A stretch of DNA of 17,444 nt from the NCBI GenBank assembly GCA_937871985.1, contig CALMPB010000260.1, positions 1-17,444 on the forward strand. The letters run 5' to 3'. The notes under the pieces are model-generated. The model was given only the letters and a program-made list of their open reading frames with translations, made no database searches and was not told where the DNA came from. Source of the DNA: an uncultured Burkholderiaceae bacterium. GTDB lineage: Bacteria; Pseudomonadota; Gammaproteobacteria; Burkholderiales; Burkholderiaceae. The translations under genes and the position numbers were made by a program. Positions 1 to 7,454 of the stretch are shown piece after piece; position 1 is the first letter of the stretch; every line of letters starts with the position of its first letter.

Positions 1-55
1 AACCTGTGACCTACGCCTTGTAAGGGCGCCGCTCTACCAACTGAGCTAAGCACCC
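1..55 (-). tRNA. tRNA-Val (anticodon UAC), 3' end off the window
   Basis: Read on the minus strand this is the first 55 nt of a tRNA. It has a 7-nt acceptor strand GGGTGCT, then TA, a D-arm beginning GCTC with the GTTGGTAGAGC signature, and an anticodon arm whose loop CTTACAA places anticodon TAC between CGCC and GGCG. The variable loop and the 5' half of the T-arm follow and then the window ends, so the 3' acceptor strand and CCA are not seen. The UAC anticodon decodes valine codons. A good sigma-70-like promoter lies about 100 nt upstream, between hupB and this gene. Confidence 0.93.
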
Positions 56-158
56 CTTTTAGCCTTAGCTAATACCAAGTCCATAACGTACGGCGGTTTG
101 AAACTGCCGTCCTTACGAAGCTTTGGGGCTACTTCACTTCTTGCAAAACGCGGGGCAA

Positions 159-187
159 ATTATAGCGGACTATGTTTACCCACGCAA
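159..187 (-). promoter_or_regulatory. Probable sigma-70 promoter for tRNA-Val
   Basis: On the minus strand a -35 box TTGCGT (187-182) and a perfect -10 box TATAAT (164-159) are separated by exactly 17 nt. Transcription would start near position 152 and read into tRNA-Val after a leader of about 100 nt. That leader contains an imperfect hairpin at 90-110 (ACGGC/GCCGT arms with inner GTTT/AAAC). The hairpin lacks a T-run, so it is not an obvious terminator for hupB. Confidence 0.6.
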
Positions 188-199
188 ACTAGGCATTGC

Positions 200-472
200 T
201 TAGTTGACGGCGTCTTTCAGGGCCTTGCCGGGACGGAACTTGGGCACCTTGGCTTTCTTGATTTTGATGGCTTCGCCAGTGCGGGGGTTGCGGCCAGTGC
301 GGGCGGCGCGCTCGGAAACGGCAAACGTGCCGAAGCCAACCAGAGTGACCGAGCCCTTTTTCTTGAGCGTGGTCTTGACGGCGCCGATGAAGGCTTCAAG
401 AGCACGGCCAGCGTCGGCTTTGGAGAGATCGGCTTTGGTGGAGATGTGTTCGATGAGCTCTGTTTTGTTCAT
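200..472 (-). CDS. hupB: DNA-binding protein HU-beta
   Basis: This 90-residue nucleoid-associated protein has the complete HU/IHF fold. It begins with the typical [10 protein letters not shown] helix and contains the GFGTF turn (residues 47-51). The DNA-binding beta-arm carries the [10 protein letters not shown] signature (about residues 58-67), followed by the basic [17 protein letters not shown] tail. Length matches the family (about 90 aa). HU dimers bind and bend DNA non-specifically, compact the nucleoid and help replication and recombination. The GRNP arm and 90-aa length favour HU over IHF. The gene has its own promoter, is insulated upstream by a bidirectional terminator, and is followed by tRNA-Val. 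No strong terminator was seen after its stop. Confidence 0.96.
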   Translation of the reverse strand: MNKTELIEHISTKADLSKADAGRALEAFIGAVKTTLKKKGSVTLVGFGTFAVSERAARTGRNPRTGEAIKIKKAKVPKFRPGKALKDAVN

Positions 473-493
473 TAAGGATTACCCCTAAAAATT

Positions 494-518
494 ATTATAG
501 CCAGGCAACGCCTGACAA
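494..518 (-). promoter_or_regulatory. hupB promoter with a palindrome next to the -10 box
   Basis: On the minus strand a perfect TATAAT (499-494) lies 21 nt upstream of the hupB start codon, giving a leader of roughly 15 nt. A TTGTCA box (518-513) resembles a -35 element, but the 13-nt spacing is too short, and no good hexamer occurs at 16-18 nt. An inverted repeat CAGGC-aac-GCCTG (502-514) occupies the DNA just upstream of the -10. It is a possible operator or activator site. The -10 is clear; the rest is inferred. Confidence 0.5.
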
Positions 519-524
519 CTGATC

Positions 525-555
525 AAAAAAAGCAGCACCCGAGGTGCCATTTTTT
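525..555. terminator. Bidirectional Rho-independent terminator between the hydroxylase gene and hupB
   Basis: The stem GCACC/GGTGC (535-539 with 543-547) has a 3-nt loop and is flanked by a run of seven A (525-531) and a run of six T (550-555). In either direction it reads as a stem followed by a T tract. On the minus strand it would end transcripts from the upstream hydroxylase gene before the hupB promoter. The stem is short, so efficiency may be modest. The remaining 556-755 shows no gene or site I can support. Confidence 0.55.
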
Positions 556-755
556 ACTACTCGAAATCAATGTGGAGATACATACCGGATACAAGCCGGC
601 ACGTCGCTGCACACAACAACACGACTAACGCGTATTAAGCCTTTGAAACACACGGCTGTCAAGCGAAAATCCGTCAAAACCCGCACGGTTGCTGACTTTT
701 TTCAAAATTTAACGTTCAACGCACGCCGCCGCTTTGTCCTCATGCTTTGACTTCG

Positions 756-1436
756 TCAAACATCGGCCCATTTACGCAACAAATTGTGATAAATACCCGT
801 CAGTTCCTGCAACGCCGGGTGCTCGGGAACATCGCCCGTCAAGCGTTGTATTGCCACGTCCAGTTGCAGCAACAACGCCCGCTCGCTGTCTTCGCGCACC
901 AGGCTCTGTATCCAGAAAAATGCGCTGACGCGCGCGCCCCGCGTGACCGGGTTGACTTTGTGCAGGCTGGTTCCGGGATAAAGCACCGCACTACCCGCCG
1001 CCAGCTTCACCTCCTGGTTGCCAAAAGTATCTTCAACGACAAGCTCGCCGCCGTCATAGGAATCGGGCTCGGAAAAAAACAAGGTCAGGGACAAGTCGGT
1101 GCGCACCCGCTCCTGGGTGCCCTTTATGGGGCGGATGGCGTTGTCGATGTGGTAGCCGAAAGACTCCCCACCCTCGTACCGATTGAAGAGCGGCGGGAAT
1201 ATCTTTTGCGGCAGCGCCGCAGACATGAAAATATTGTTGACAGCCAGGCGCTCGATGATGCGATTGCCCAGTTCCCGCGCCACAGGATGCTCTTCAGGCA
1301 ATTGCCGATTGCGTTTGACCTTGCCCGACTGGTGCCCGGCGGTCACTTTGCCGTCGACCCACTCCGCGCTCTCCAGTTGTCGGCGTATTGTCAGCGCCTC
1401 TTGCGCCGAAAAAAGCTCTGGTATTTCAATCAGCAT
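756..1436 (-). CDS. piuC: PKHD-type Fe(II)/2-oxoglutarate-dependent hydroxylase (PiuC/YbiX family)
   Basis: This 226-residue protein has the usual length of the YbiX/PiuC family. Those enzymes are predicted to use Fe(II), O2 and 2-oxoglutarate to hydroxylate a substrate that is still poorly defined; in several bacteria the gene is linked to siderophore uptake. The Fe(II) ligands are visible as H96-x-D98 (in GYHIDNAI) and H159 (in TSLHKVNPV), and R169 fits the 2-oxoglutarate carboxylate site. The jelly-roll core includes [30 protein letters not shown] and GSAVLYPG. I chose the ATG at 1436 (MLIEIPEL). The open frame extends 23 codons further, but that extension is cysteine/serine-rich and the family begins here. 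No TonB-dependent receptor gene is adjacent, so the usual iron-uptake context is missing. Confidence 0.92.
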   Translation of the reverse strand: MLIEIPELFSAQEALTIRRQLESAEWVDGKVTAGHQSGKVKRNRQLPEEHPVARELGNRIIERLAVNNIFMSAALPQKIFPPLFNRYEGGESFGYHIDNAIRPIKGTQERVRTDLSLTLFFSEPDSYDGGELVVEDTFGNQEVKLAAGSAVLYPGTSLHKVNPVTRGARVSAFFWIQSLVREDSERALLLQLDVAIQRLTGDVPEHPALQELTGIYHNLLRKWADV

Positions 1437-1559
1437 GGTTTGCCTGCAAAAATAAAGTCGCTTTGACGATGATGAAAAACACGCGATGCCCAGCCAGCCA
1501 AACAATCCCAGACCCGGAAATCAGGCCGGGATCTCCGGCGTCTTGCGCACGTTCACGGC

Positions 1560-2807
1560 CTAATCGTCCAGGGCCTGCCGGAAATCCTCGACGAGGTCTT
1601 CGATGTCTTCGATACCCACCGACACCCGCAGCAGGCTGTCGGCAATCCCCATCTGCGCGCGCCGCTCGGCGCCCATTTCGTAATAAATGGTGTGCGCCAC
1701 GGGCAGCACCAAAGTTCGGGTGTCGCCAAGGTGGGTGGCCAGAATCAGCACTTTCAGGCGATTCAGGAATTCGAAGACATCGATGCCGTCGACCAGCTCC
1801 ACGCCCATCAAGGAACCAAAGCGATGCCCGAAAAGCTGATCGGCGCGCTGATGCTGCGCGTGACCGGCCAGGCCGGGGTAGTGCACAGCGGAAACCTTGG
1901 GATGCGCCGAAAGATAGTTGGCCAATTGCAGGGCATTGGAGCAGGCCCGCTCCATGCGCAGGGCCAGCGTTTCCGAACCCACGGAGATGCGGTGGGCGGA
2001 ATCGGCCGACAAGGTGCCCCCCATGTCCCGCAGCCCCTTTTTCTTGATCTGCGTCAGCCCCCAGGTTTGCGGCGACCCCTTGCGGTACGGCTGGGCGATG
2101 ATTTCGTAGTCCGACCAGTCGTACAGGCCCGTGTTCGTGACCGCGCCGCCCAAGGCATGGCCGTGCCCGCCAATATACTTGGACAAGGAATTGACCACCA
2201 GGCTGGCTTGCACGTCGATGCCCCGGCAAAGCCAGGGGGTGGACAAGGTGCTGTCGACCACGTACACCAAATGCTTTTCCGCGCACCACTGCCCGATGCC
2301 CAGCAGATCGGCGATTTGCGTTCCCGGATTCGCGATGGACTCGACAAAGACCATGCGGGTTTCGGGACGCCATGCCGCCTTGACATTGGCCACGTCGGTG
2401 GCGTCGACGAACGTCACCTCCACCCCCAAGCCGGCCAGCGTGCCAAGCAAGCTATTGGTATTGCCGAAAATATACTGGCTGGCGATAAGGTGATCGCCCT
2501 GGCGCAGCAGGGTAAAGAACACCGCGTTGAGGGCCGCCATGCCGGTCGCAAAGGAAACCGTGCCGATGCCGCCTTCCATATGCGTGATTTTGTCTTCCAG
2601 TGCGGTGGTCGTGGGCGTACCCTGGCGCGCATAGGTAAAGCCCGCCTTGCCCTGGAATACCGCCGCCAGTTCGCGCGAGTCGGCGTACGCATATTCGGAG
2701 GATGGGTGCAGGGGCTTGTGGATGGCGCCGTGCTCTACCGATGAGCGCCTGTCGGCATGGAGGATGCTGGTTGTAAAACCGTTGCTGTTGCTGCTGTGGT
2801 TAGTCAT
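1560..2807 (-). CDS. PLP-dependent cystathionine gamma-synthase family enzyme (trans-sulfuration type)
   Basis: A 415-residue cytosolic protein of the Cys/Met-metabolism PLP enzyme family (PF01053). The Schiff-base lysine is K210 in VVNSLSKYIGGHGHALGG. Y59-x-R61 in TYARQGTPT matches the pair that binds PLP phosphate from the neighbouring subunit, and D185 in VVDSTLSTPW contacts the pyridine nitrogen. Members perform gamma-replacement or elimination on O-acyl-homoserine, cystathionine or methionine. The exact reaction (O-succinyl/O-acetylhomoserine sulfhydrylase, cystathionine gamma-synthase or gamma-lyase) cannot be told from sequence alone. Start chosen at ATG 2807 (MTNHSSNSNGF); the frame opens 31 codons earlier, but that part looks unlike the family. 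It lies 114 nt after rlmB on the same strand, with no sulfur genes nearby. Confidence 0.92.
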   Translation of the reverse strand: MTNHSSNSNGFTTSILHADRRSSVEHGAIHKPLHPSSEYAYADSRELAAVFQGKAGFTYARQGTPTTTALEDKITHMEGGIGTVSFATGMAALNAVFFTLLRQGDHLIASQYIFGNTNSLLGTLAGLGVEVTFVDATDVANVKAAWRPETRMVFVESIANPGTQIADLLGIGQWCAEKHLVYVVDSTLSTPWLCRGIDVQASLVVNSLSKYIGGHGHALGGAVTNTGLYDWSDYEIIAQPYRKGSPQTWGLTQIKKKGLRDMGGTLSADSAHRISVGSETLALRMERACSNALQLANYLSAHPKVSAVHYPGLAGHAQHQRADQLFGHRFGSLMGVELVDGIDVFEFLNRLKVLILATHLGDTRTLVLPVAHTIYYEMGAERRAQMGIADSLLRVSVGIEDIEDLVEDFRQALDD

Positions 2808-2921
2808 GACAATATGCCAGATTAGGTTGGAAGAACGGAGCCGGCGCGCCGCGGGCTCGAAGGCCTCACGACATCGAACAAGCGCGGGCCGGACAAACAA
2901 ACACCATGAAACCGCGAGGGC

Positions 2922-3671
2922 CTAGCCGCTGGCTCGCTGTCGCACTGATTCGTACAGGCATACGGCGCTGGCGACGCTCACGTTCAGGCTCTCCACCGAG
3001 CCCGTCATGGGTATGTTGACGAGTTCATCGCAGGTTTCACGCGTCAGACGCCGCATGCCCTCTCCCTCCGCGCCCATGACCCAGGCCATGGGACGGCGCG
3101 CATCCACGGAATACATGTCGCCGCTTGCCTGGTCGTCGGTGCCCACCAGCCAGACATCGCGTTCCTTCAGTTGGCGCATGCTGCGGGCCAGGTTCGTAAC
3201 CATGATATAGGGCACGGTTTCAGCTGCGCCGCAGGCCACCCGCTGCACCGTGCTGTTGAGTCCCACGGCGCGATCGCGCGGCGCGATCACCGCGTGCACC
3301 CCCGCCGCATCGGCCGTGCGCAGGCAAGCGCCAAGATTGTGCGGGTCGGTAACGCCGTCCAGAATCAGCAGCAAGGGAGCTTGCCCTTTATCTTCGAGCA
3401 TATCCAGGACTTCGTCGATGTCGACGGCCAATTGGTTTTCATCGGCCAGCGCCACCACGCCCTGGTGCCGGGTACCGCGCGCCAGCCCATCGAGCCTGTC
3501 GGCCGGAACCGGATGAGCCCGGACATTGGCGGCCTGGGCCAGATCGATCAGCGATTGCATGCGCTTGTCGCGGCGGGAGGCTTCGAAGTAGAGCTCTTTG
3601 ATGGACGATGGCGCGTGGCGCAGACGCGCCGTTACTGCATGAAAACCGGCCAAAACCTGGTGGGACGACAT
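2922..3671 (-). CDS. rlmB: 23S rRNA (guanosine(2251)-2'-O)-methyltransferase RlmB
   Basis: A 249-residue SPOUT-class methyltransferase that uses S-adenosylmethionine to methylate the 2'-OH of G2251 in the 23S rRNA P-loop. An N-terminal substrate-binding domain (QVLAGFHAV, residues 5-13, onward to about 80) is followed by the trefoil-knot catalytic domain. Its three SPOUT motifs are visible: [12 protein letters not shown] (residues 109-120, with N112 and R118), VMGAEGEGM (198-206) and [18 protein letters not shown] (220-237). The ATG at 3671 has a GAGG Shine-Dalgarno 6 nt upstream and gives the normal family length; the frame continues upstream for 28 codons without similarity. It follows rnr on the same strand, as in many proteobacteria, but here 144 bp of hairpin-rich DNA separates them. 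Confidence 0.95.
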   Translation of the reverse strand: MSSHQVLAGFHAVTARLRHAPSSIKELYFEASRRDKRMQSLIDLAQAANVRAHPVPADRLDGLARGTRHQGVVALADENQLAVDIDEVLDMLEDKGQAPLLLILDGVTDPHNLGACLRTADAAGVHAVIAPRDRAVGLNSTVQRVACGAAETVPYIMVTNLARSMRQLKERDVWLVGTDDQASGDMYSVDARRPMAWVMGAEGEGMRRLTRETCDELVNIPMTGSVESLNVSVASAVCLYESVRQRASG

Positions 3672-3733
3672 AATATTCCTCGATGACGGCCGAAATGACG
3701 GCCGGAATAATTTTCGCACAGTTCGCCCCGCCA

Positions 3734-3800
3734 GGCGCGGCCCTTGCCGCGCCAATCAGGAATTCGCCGCGGCACACCACGCCGCGGCGGACTTCCTGAT
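3734..3800 (-). repeat. Two consecutive GC-rich hairpins between rnr and rlmB
   Basis: One inverted repeat pairs 3755-3762 (ATCAGGAA) with 3793-3800 and, after a small internal loop, 3766-3772 (GCCGCGG) with 3782-3788, forming a stem of about 15 bp. Next to it, 3734-3741 (GGCGCGGC) pairs perfectly with 3746-3753 across a CCTT loop. Neither has a T-run on the minus strand, so they are not classic terminators. They could block 3'-to-5' exonuclease decay of rnr mRNA, dampen read-through into rlmB, or be an extragenic palindrome family. A short direct repeat of ATGACGGCCG lies nearby at about 3683-3703. Confidence 0.6.
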
Positions 3801-3815
3801 AGTGGCTCTAATGAA

Positions 3816-6311
3816 CTAATGGCGCGCGCGCGTCGACTTCTTGCCCGCGGGCGGTTGGCGCGTGCTGCGCTTGGCCTCGGCCCGGCGCTCACGCGAGGTC
3901 GTGCCCTTGAGCGCCGCGGGTTTGGTCGGCGCGGCCCGCTTGACCTTCTTGGCGGGCTCGCCCGGCTCTTTGGCGGCTTTGTTCAAGACCTTGAACGTCG
4001 TACCCTTGACCAGGCGGAACTCGATGCGGCGGGCCTCGAGATCGACGCGCGCCACCTGAACCTGCACGGCATCGGTCAGGCGATAGCGGATACCCGTACG
4101 TTCGCCGCGCAATTCATGCAGGGATTCGTTGTATTGGAAATAGTCGGAGCCCAATTCGGAAACATGCACCATGCCTTCCACGAACAGCGTATCCAGCGTG
4201 ATGAAAATACCGAAAGTCGCCACCCCGGTCACTCGGCCGCTGAACACCTCGCCCACATGCTCCTTGACGAACCAGCACTTGAGCCAGGCCTCGACATCGC
4301 GCGAGGCGTCGTCGGCGCGGCGCTCGCAGGCGGAAAGCACCAGGCCCAGTTTTTCCCAGATGGCATGCTCGCGCTCGCCGCGGGGCAAGGCGGCCAGCGA
4401 CGACACATCGTCGATGGCCGGAACATAGCGCTGGCCCTTGATGATGGACTTGATGACACGATGCGTAAGCAAATCCGGGTAGCGCCGGATGGGAGAGGTG
4501 AAATGCGCATAGTGCTCGTAGGCCAGCCCGAAGTGCCCGGACTCTTCCGGGCTGTAAAGCGCCTGCTGCATGGAGCGCAGGCACATGGTCTGCAGCACTT
4601 CGTGATCGGGGCGGCCGCGGGTTTCCTGAATGAGGCGCGCATAGTCGTGAGTGGTCGGTTCGTCGCCCCCTCCCAGGGTCAGCCCCAGGTTGCGCAGATA
4701 GTCGCGCAAGGCCTTGAGCTTTTCCGGCGTGGGCCCTTCGTGCACACGGTATAGCCCGATACGCTTGTTGCGCTTCATGAAGTCGGCCGCGCAGGTATTG
4801 GCCGCCAGCATGCACTCTTCGATCAGCTTGTGCGCATCGTTGCGTTCGTAGGGAACGATTTTTTCAATGCGGCCCAGCGGATTGCAGATGATCTTGGTTT
4901 CCACCGTGTCGAAGTCGATGGCTCCGCGCTTGACGCGCGAGCCCGACAGCAGTTGAAACAGCTCGTACAGATCCCGCACGTGCGGGTACACCGAAGACAT
5001 GGCTTGCGCCGCCGGCCCGGTGGGTTGCTGCAAGGCCGCCCAGACATCGGTATACGTGGTGCGCGCGTGTGAATGAATGACCGCGTCGTAAAACTGGTAA
5101 GCACTTACCGTGCCCGCCTTGGCGCCATTGGCCGGGATGACCATGTCGCACACCAGCACCAGCCGATCGACATCGGGATTGAGCGAGCAGATGCCATTGG
5201 ACAGGGCTTCGGGCAGCATCGGGATGACGCGGCGTGGAAAATACACGCTGGTGCCGCGCTCCAGCGCGTCGTCGTCCAGCGGTTCGCCCGGTTTCACATA
5301 GTGGCTGACATCGGCAATGGCCACCAGCAGACGCCAACCCGGCCGCTTGCGTTTTTCGGTACCGAGCTCGATCGGCAGACAAAAAACCGCATCGTCGAAA
5401 TCACGCGCATCTTCGCCGTCGATGGTAATAAAGGGCAGATCGCGCAAGTCGATGCGTCCCTTGAGTTCCGTCTTTTTGACGGTGGCTGGAATTTGCGCCG
5501 CCTGCTTGAGCGTGGCATCGGAAAAATCGAGAGGAACATCGAACTTGCGCACGGCAATTTCGATTTCCATACCCGGGTCGTCGATTTCACCCAGCACTTC
5601 CACGACCTTGCCCAGCGGCTGCGTATGGCGCGTGGGCTGCTGCACGATTTCAACCGTTACCACCTGGCCGTGCTCGGCGCCGCCGGTATCGCTTGCCGGG
5701 ATGAGGATATCGTGCTTGATGCGCTGGTCTTCCGGCGCAACAATATAAGCTCCGCGCTCACGCAGAAAGCGGCCGACCAATTTGTTGGTGCGCCGCTCGA
5801 CCACCTCGACAATGGCGGCTTCCGGTTTGCCCCGGTATTCGCCGTCGGGCTTGGCCAGCACGCGGTCGCCGTGCAGCACCTTGAGCATCTCGCGCGGAGA
5901 AAGAAATAGATCGGGGCCGCCGTCGTCGCGCACCAAAAAGCCGAAGCCATCGCGATGCCCCTGCACCCGTCCGGCAATGAATTCCGATTTGCTGACTACG
6001 GCAAGCTCACCCTTGGGTGTGCGTGTGATTTGGCCGTCGCGTTCCATGGCGCCGATGCGCCGCTCATATCCGACGGACAGCGGAACCCGAGCGCCCAAGG
6101 CCTTGGCCAGTGCTTCAAGAGCAAGCGGCTTGTCGGAATTTCGCAACACTTGAAGAATGGCTTCCCGGCTTGGAACCGCAGGATCGAAGTCGGGAGGCAG
6201 TGCTGGCGAACCAGCGGGGGCACTTGCTTGTGAACCTGCTTGTGAACCTGTTGATGAGCTTTTTTGCTCATCTTCACCGGCTTCTTTTTTGTTTTTAGAT
6301 CGTCTGGTCAA
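3816..6311 (-). CDS. rnr: Ribonuclease R, 3'-to-5' exoribonuclease
   Basis: An 831-residue RNB-family exonuclease that degrades structured RNA, including rRNA and mRNA fragments, in the cytoplasm. Domain order is canonical. A serine/glycine-rich linker (about 10-45) is followed by a winged-helix segment (AILQVLRNSDKPLALEALAKALG, 51-73). The cold-shock RNA-binding region follows (RVQGHRDGFGFLVRDDGG and DLFLSPREM, 115-142). The RNB catalytic domain has DGEDARDFDDAVF (298-310), which supplies the acidic Mg-binding residues, and PIRRYPDLLTHR further on. An S1 domain (VGEVFSGRVTGVATFGIFITLDTLFVEGMVHVSEL) and a lysine/arginine-rich tail complete it. The start is TTG at 6311: AAGGGAAG lies 6 nt upstream and the next in-frame Met is near residue 89, inside the conserved region. 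A perfect 12-bp tandem duplication (6226-6249) encodes GSQAGSQA in the linker. Confidence 0.96.
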   Translation of the reverse strand: MTRRSKNKKEAGEDEQKSSSTGSQAGSQASAPAGSPALPPDFDPAVPSREAILQVLRNSDKPLALEALAKALGARVPLSVGYERRIGAMERDGQITRTPKGELAVVSKSEFIAGRVQGHRDGFGFLVRDDGGPDLFLSPREMLKVLHGDRVLAKPDGEYRGKPEAAIVEVVERRTNKLVGRFLRERGAYIVAPEDQRIKHDILIPASDTGGAEHGQVVTVEIVQQPTRHTQPLGKVVEVLGEIDDPGMEIEIAVRKFDVPLDFSDATLKQAAQIPATVKKTELKGRIDLRDLPFITIDGEDARDFDDAVFCLPIELGTEKRKRPGWRLLVAIADVSHYVKPGEPLDDDALERGTSVYFPRRVIPMLPEALSNGICSLNPDVDRLVLVCDMVIPANGAKAGTVSAYQFYDAVIHSHARTTYTDVWAALQQPTGPAAQAMSSVYPHVRDLYELFQLLSGSRVKRGAIDFDTVETKIICNPLGRIEKIVPYERNDAHKLIEECMLAANTCAADFMKRNKRIGLYRVHEGPTPEKLKALRDYLRNLGLTLGGGDEPTTHDYARLIQETRGRPDHEVLQTMCLRSMQQALYSPEESGHFGLAYEHYAHFTSPIRRYPDLLTHRVIKSIIKGQRYVPAIDDVSSLAALPRGEREHAIWEKLGLVLSACERRADDASRDVEAWLKCWFVKEHVGEVFSGRVTGVATFGIFITLDTLFVEGMVHVSELGSDYFQYNESLHELRGERTGIRYRLTDAVQVQVARVDLEARRIEFRLVKGTTFKVLNKAAKEPGEPAKKVKRAAPTKPAALKGTTSRERRAEAKRSTRQPPAGKKSTRARH
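6226..6249. repeat. 12-bp perfect tandem duplication inside rnr
   Basis: GCTTGTGAACCT occurs twice back to back (6226-6237 and 6238-6249). Being a multiple of three it keeps the rnr frame and repeats the residues GSQA in the low-complexity N-terminal linker. It looks like a replication-slippage site whose copy number may vary between strains. Confidence 0.85.
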
Positions 6312-6339
6312 GAAGACTTCCCTTGTAAATAAAATAGTG

Positions 6340-6345
6340 TATAAT
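6340..6345 (+). promoter_or_regulatory. Candidate -10 box upstream of tRNA-Leu
   Basis: A perfect TATAAT in the AT-rich segment between divergent rnr and tRNA-Leu would start plus-strand transcription near 6352 and give a leader of about 110 nt. No convincing -35 hexamer is present at 16-18 nt. A weaker CATACT at 6448-6453 could start transcription right at the tRNA 5' end. The choice is uncertain. Confidence 0.35.
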
Positions 6346-6461
6346 TCTTTTCTCTTTGAGAGACAGCAGCATTTTTAAAGGGTTGGTGAACAGTTGTCAG
6401 GTTCAGCCCCAGGGTTTAATCCCAGTTAATGCAAGGCAGTACATTAGCATACTCTCATTGT

Positions 6462-6546
6462 GCCCAGATGGCGGAATTGGTAGACGCGCATGGTTCAGGT
6501 CCATGTGCCGCAAGGTGTGGAGGTTCGAGTCCTCTTCTGGGCACCA
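6462..6546 (+). tRNA. tRNA-Leu (anticodon CAG)
   Basis: A complete 85-nt class II tRNA with the CCA end encoded. The acceptor strands GCCCAGA and TCTGGGC pair perfectly, followed by discriminator A and CCA (6544-6546). The D-arm begins TGGCGGAATTGGTAGACGC. The anticodon stem CATGG/CCATG encloses the loop TTCAGGT with anticodon CAG at 6496-6498. A long variable arm (TGCCGCAAGGTGT) is typical of leucine tRNAs, and the T-arm is GAGGTTCGAGTCCTC. It reads CUG codons. It stands alone, divergent from rnr, and is followed by two hairpins, the second a strong terminator. Confidence 0.98.
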
Positions 6547-6555
6547 CCCTATTTC

Positions 6556-6579
6556 AGGGAGCTACTACCAAAGCTCCCT
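6556..6579 (+). other. Hairpin between tRNA-Leu and its terminator
   Basis: AGGGAGCT (6556-6563) pairs perfectly with AGCTCCCT (6572-6579) across an 8-nt loop, 9 nt after the tRNA CCA. It has no T-run, so it is not the terminator. It may define the precursor 3' trailer processed by RNases. Confidence 0.6.
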
Positions 6580-6587
6580 AGCAGTTG

Positions 6588-6612
6588 AAAAAGCCCGCTT
6601 GCGGGCTTTTTT
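6588..6612 (+). terminator. Rho-independent terminator of tRNA-Leu
   Basis: GCCCGC (6593-6598) and GCGGGC (6601-6606) form a tight stem with a TT turn, flanked by AAAAA upstream and TTTTTT downstream so the stem can extend by A-T pairs. This is a textbook intrinsic terminator on the plus strand. On the minus strand it could also work, ending the gdx-GNAT transcript about 70 nt after the GNAT stop. Confidence 0.85.
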
Positions 6613-6681
6613 ATTGCCTGAATCATTATGACGAAGGCCCATTCTTCCGGAAGGCTGTCACCCGCTCGAACCGCCCCGATG

Positions 6682-7107
6682 CTATAGCGCGCAGCGCATC
6701 GTAATATGCTCGATGCCCGCATCCATATAGGTATCGCCTTCGGCGACAAAACCGTGGGCGGCGTAGAACGCGCGGGCGTGGCATTGCGCCGACAGCACGG
6801 CCTGCGGGTTGCCACGCCGCCGCGCTTCGTCAACCAGAGCAAGCAGCATGGCCGAACCCACACCCCGGCCGCGCCAGGGCCGAAGCACCGCCATGCGTCC
6901 GATATGGCCGTCGCCCAGCAGCCGGCCGGTGCCCACGGCACTGCCCCGGCCATCGCAAGCCAGCACGTGAATCGCCCAAGCGTCTTCCGCATCGAGCTCT
7001 TCCTCGAGCGGCACATTCTGCTCGCTCACAAAGACTTCAAAGCGTATTGCGCTGGCTTGCCGGCCGATTTCATCCCAGCTTGCCATTTTGATCGAAAAAT
7101 TTTCCAT
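6682..7107 (-). CDS. GNAT family N-acetyltransferase
   Basis: A 141-residue single-domain GNAT protein. The N-terminal part, IRFEVFVSEQNVPLEEELDAEDAWAIH (21-47), matches the ElaA/YjcF-like subgroup. The acetyl-CoA pyrophosphate-binding motif R/Q-x-x-G-x-G is seen as R79-G-R-G82-V-G84, preceded by the beta-4 strand IGRMAVL (69-75). Motif B-like residues AFYAAHGFVAEGDTYMDAGIEH (113-134) complete the fold. It would transfer an acetyl group to an amine; the substrate is unknown. ATG 7107 has a CAGG Shine-Dalgarno. Only 19 nt separate it from the gdx stop on the same strand, so it is probably co-transcribed with gdx under the guanidine riboswitch. That link is positional; no guanidine role is known for it. 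Confidence 0.88.
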   Translation of the reverse strand: MENFSIKMASWDEIGRQASAIRFEVFVSEQNVPLEEELDAEDAWAIHVLACDGRGSAVGTGRLLGDGHIGRMAVLRPWRGRGVGSAMLLALVDEARRRGNPQAVLSAQCHARAFYAAHGFVAEGDTYMDAGIEHITMRCAL

Positions 7108-7126
7108 ACTTGAACCTGAAGCCGAT

Positions 7127-7453
7127 TCAACTGCTCAGCTTCAGCCCGATGATTCCGATCACGATGAAACCCACGCTGAGCAGTCTGGCGAACGTGGCCG
7201 CTTCGCCCAATAGAAGTATGCCCAATGCCACGGTGCCGACCGCCCCGATACCCACCCATACCGCATAAGCGGTGCCCACGGGCAGGTATTTCAGCGCCAG
7301 GCCCAGCAAGGCGACGCTTATGACCATGCTCGCCACGGTGCCCGCCGTTGGCCAGAGCCGGGTAAAACCCTCGGTATACTTGAGGCCGATGGCCCAGCCC
7401 ACCTCGAACAGGCCGGCTACAACCAGAACGATCCACGAGGACGACACAGACAT
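7127..7453 (-). CDS. gdx: Guanidinium exporter Gdx (SugE), small multidrug resistance family
   Basis: A 108-residue inner-membrane protein with four hydrophobic helices (about 5-23, 35-52, 59-81 and 88-105). It closely follows the Gdx subtype of SMR transporters, which exchange guanidinium ion for protons as antiparallel dimers. The essential glutamate is E17 in [13 protein letters not shown] (E13/E14 in characterised relatives). Subtype signatures GFTRL (29-33), [13 protein letters not shown] (58-70), GE (83-84) and GIIGLK (100-105) are present. The ATG at 7453 has the Shine-Dalgarno GGAG at 7463-7460; the open frame extends 75 codons upstream through the riboswitch but that is non-coding. 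Assignment as guanidinium exporter rather than general drug pump is strengthened by the guanidine-II riboswitch directly upstream. Confidence 0.95.
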   Translation of the reverse strand: MSVSSSWIVLVVAGLFEVGWAIGLKYTEGFTRLWPTAGTVASMVISVALLGLALKYLPVGTAYAVWVGIGAVGTVALGILLLGEAATFARLLSVGFIVIGIIGLKLSS

Positions 7454-7454
7454 G

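Noticed and set aside
544..750. A 68-codon plus-strand frame in the hupB upstream gap
   Set aside because: No ribosome binding site or recognisable sequence, it begins next to the terminator stem, and composition resembles non-coding DNA.
747..1466. A 239-codon plus-strand frame opposite the hydroxylase gene
   Set aside because: Shadow of piuC; the product has no recognisable motif, whereas the minus frame has the full Fe(II)/2-oxoglutarate site.
1692..2744. A 350-codon plus-strand frame opposite the PLP enzyme gene
   Set aside because: Shadow of a GC-rich coding region with no domain signature; the minus frame carries all PLP-binding residues.
3744..5909. Long plus-strand frames (336 and 278 codons) opposite rnr
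   Set aside because: Both are antisense shadows with His/Gln/Arg-rich translations and no motifs; RNase R domains run unbroken on the minus strand.
6356..6631. A 91-codon plus-strand frame covering tRNA-Leu
   Set aside because: It runs straight through the complete tRNA and the terminator, so it is not coding.
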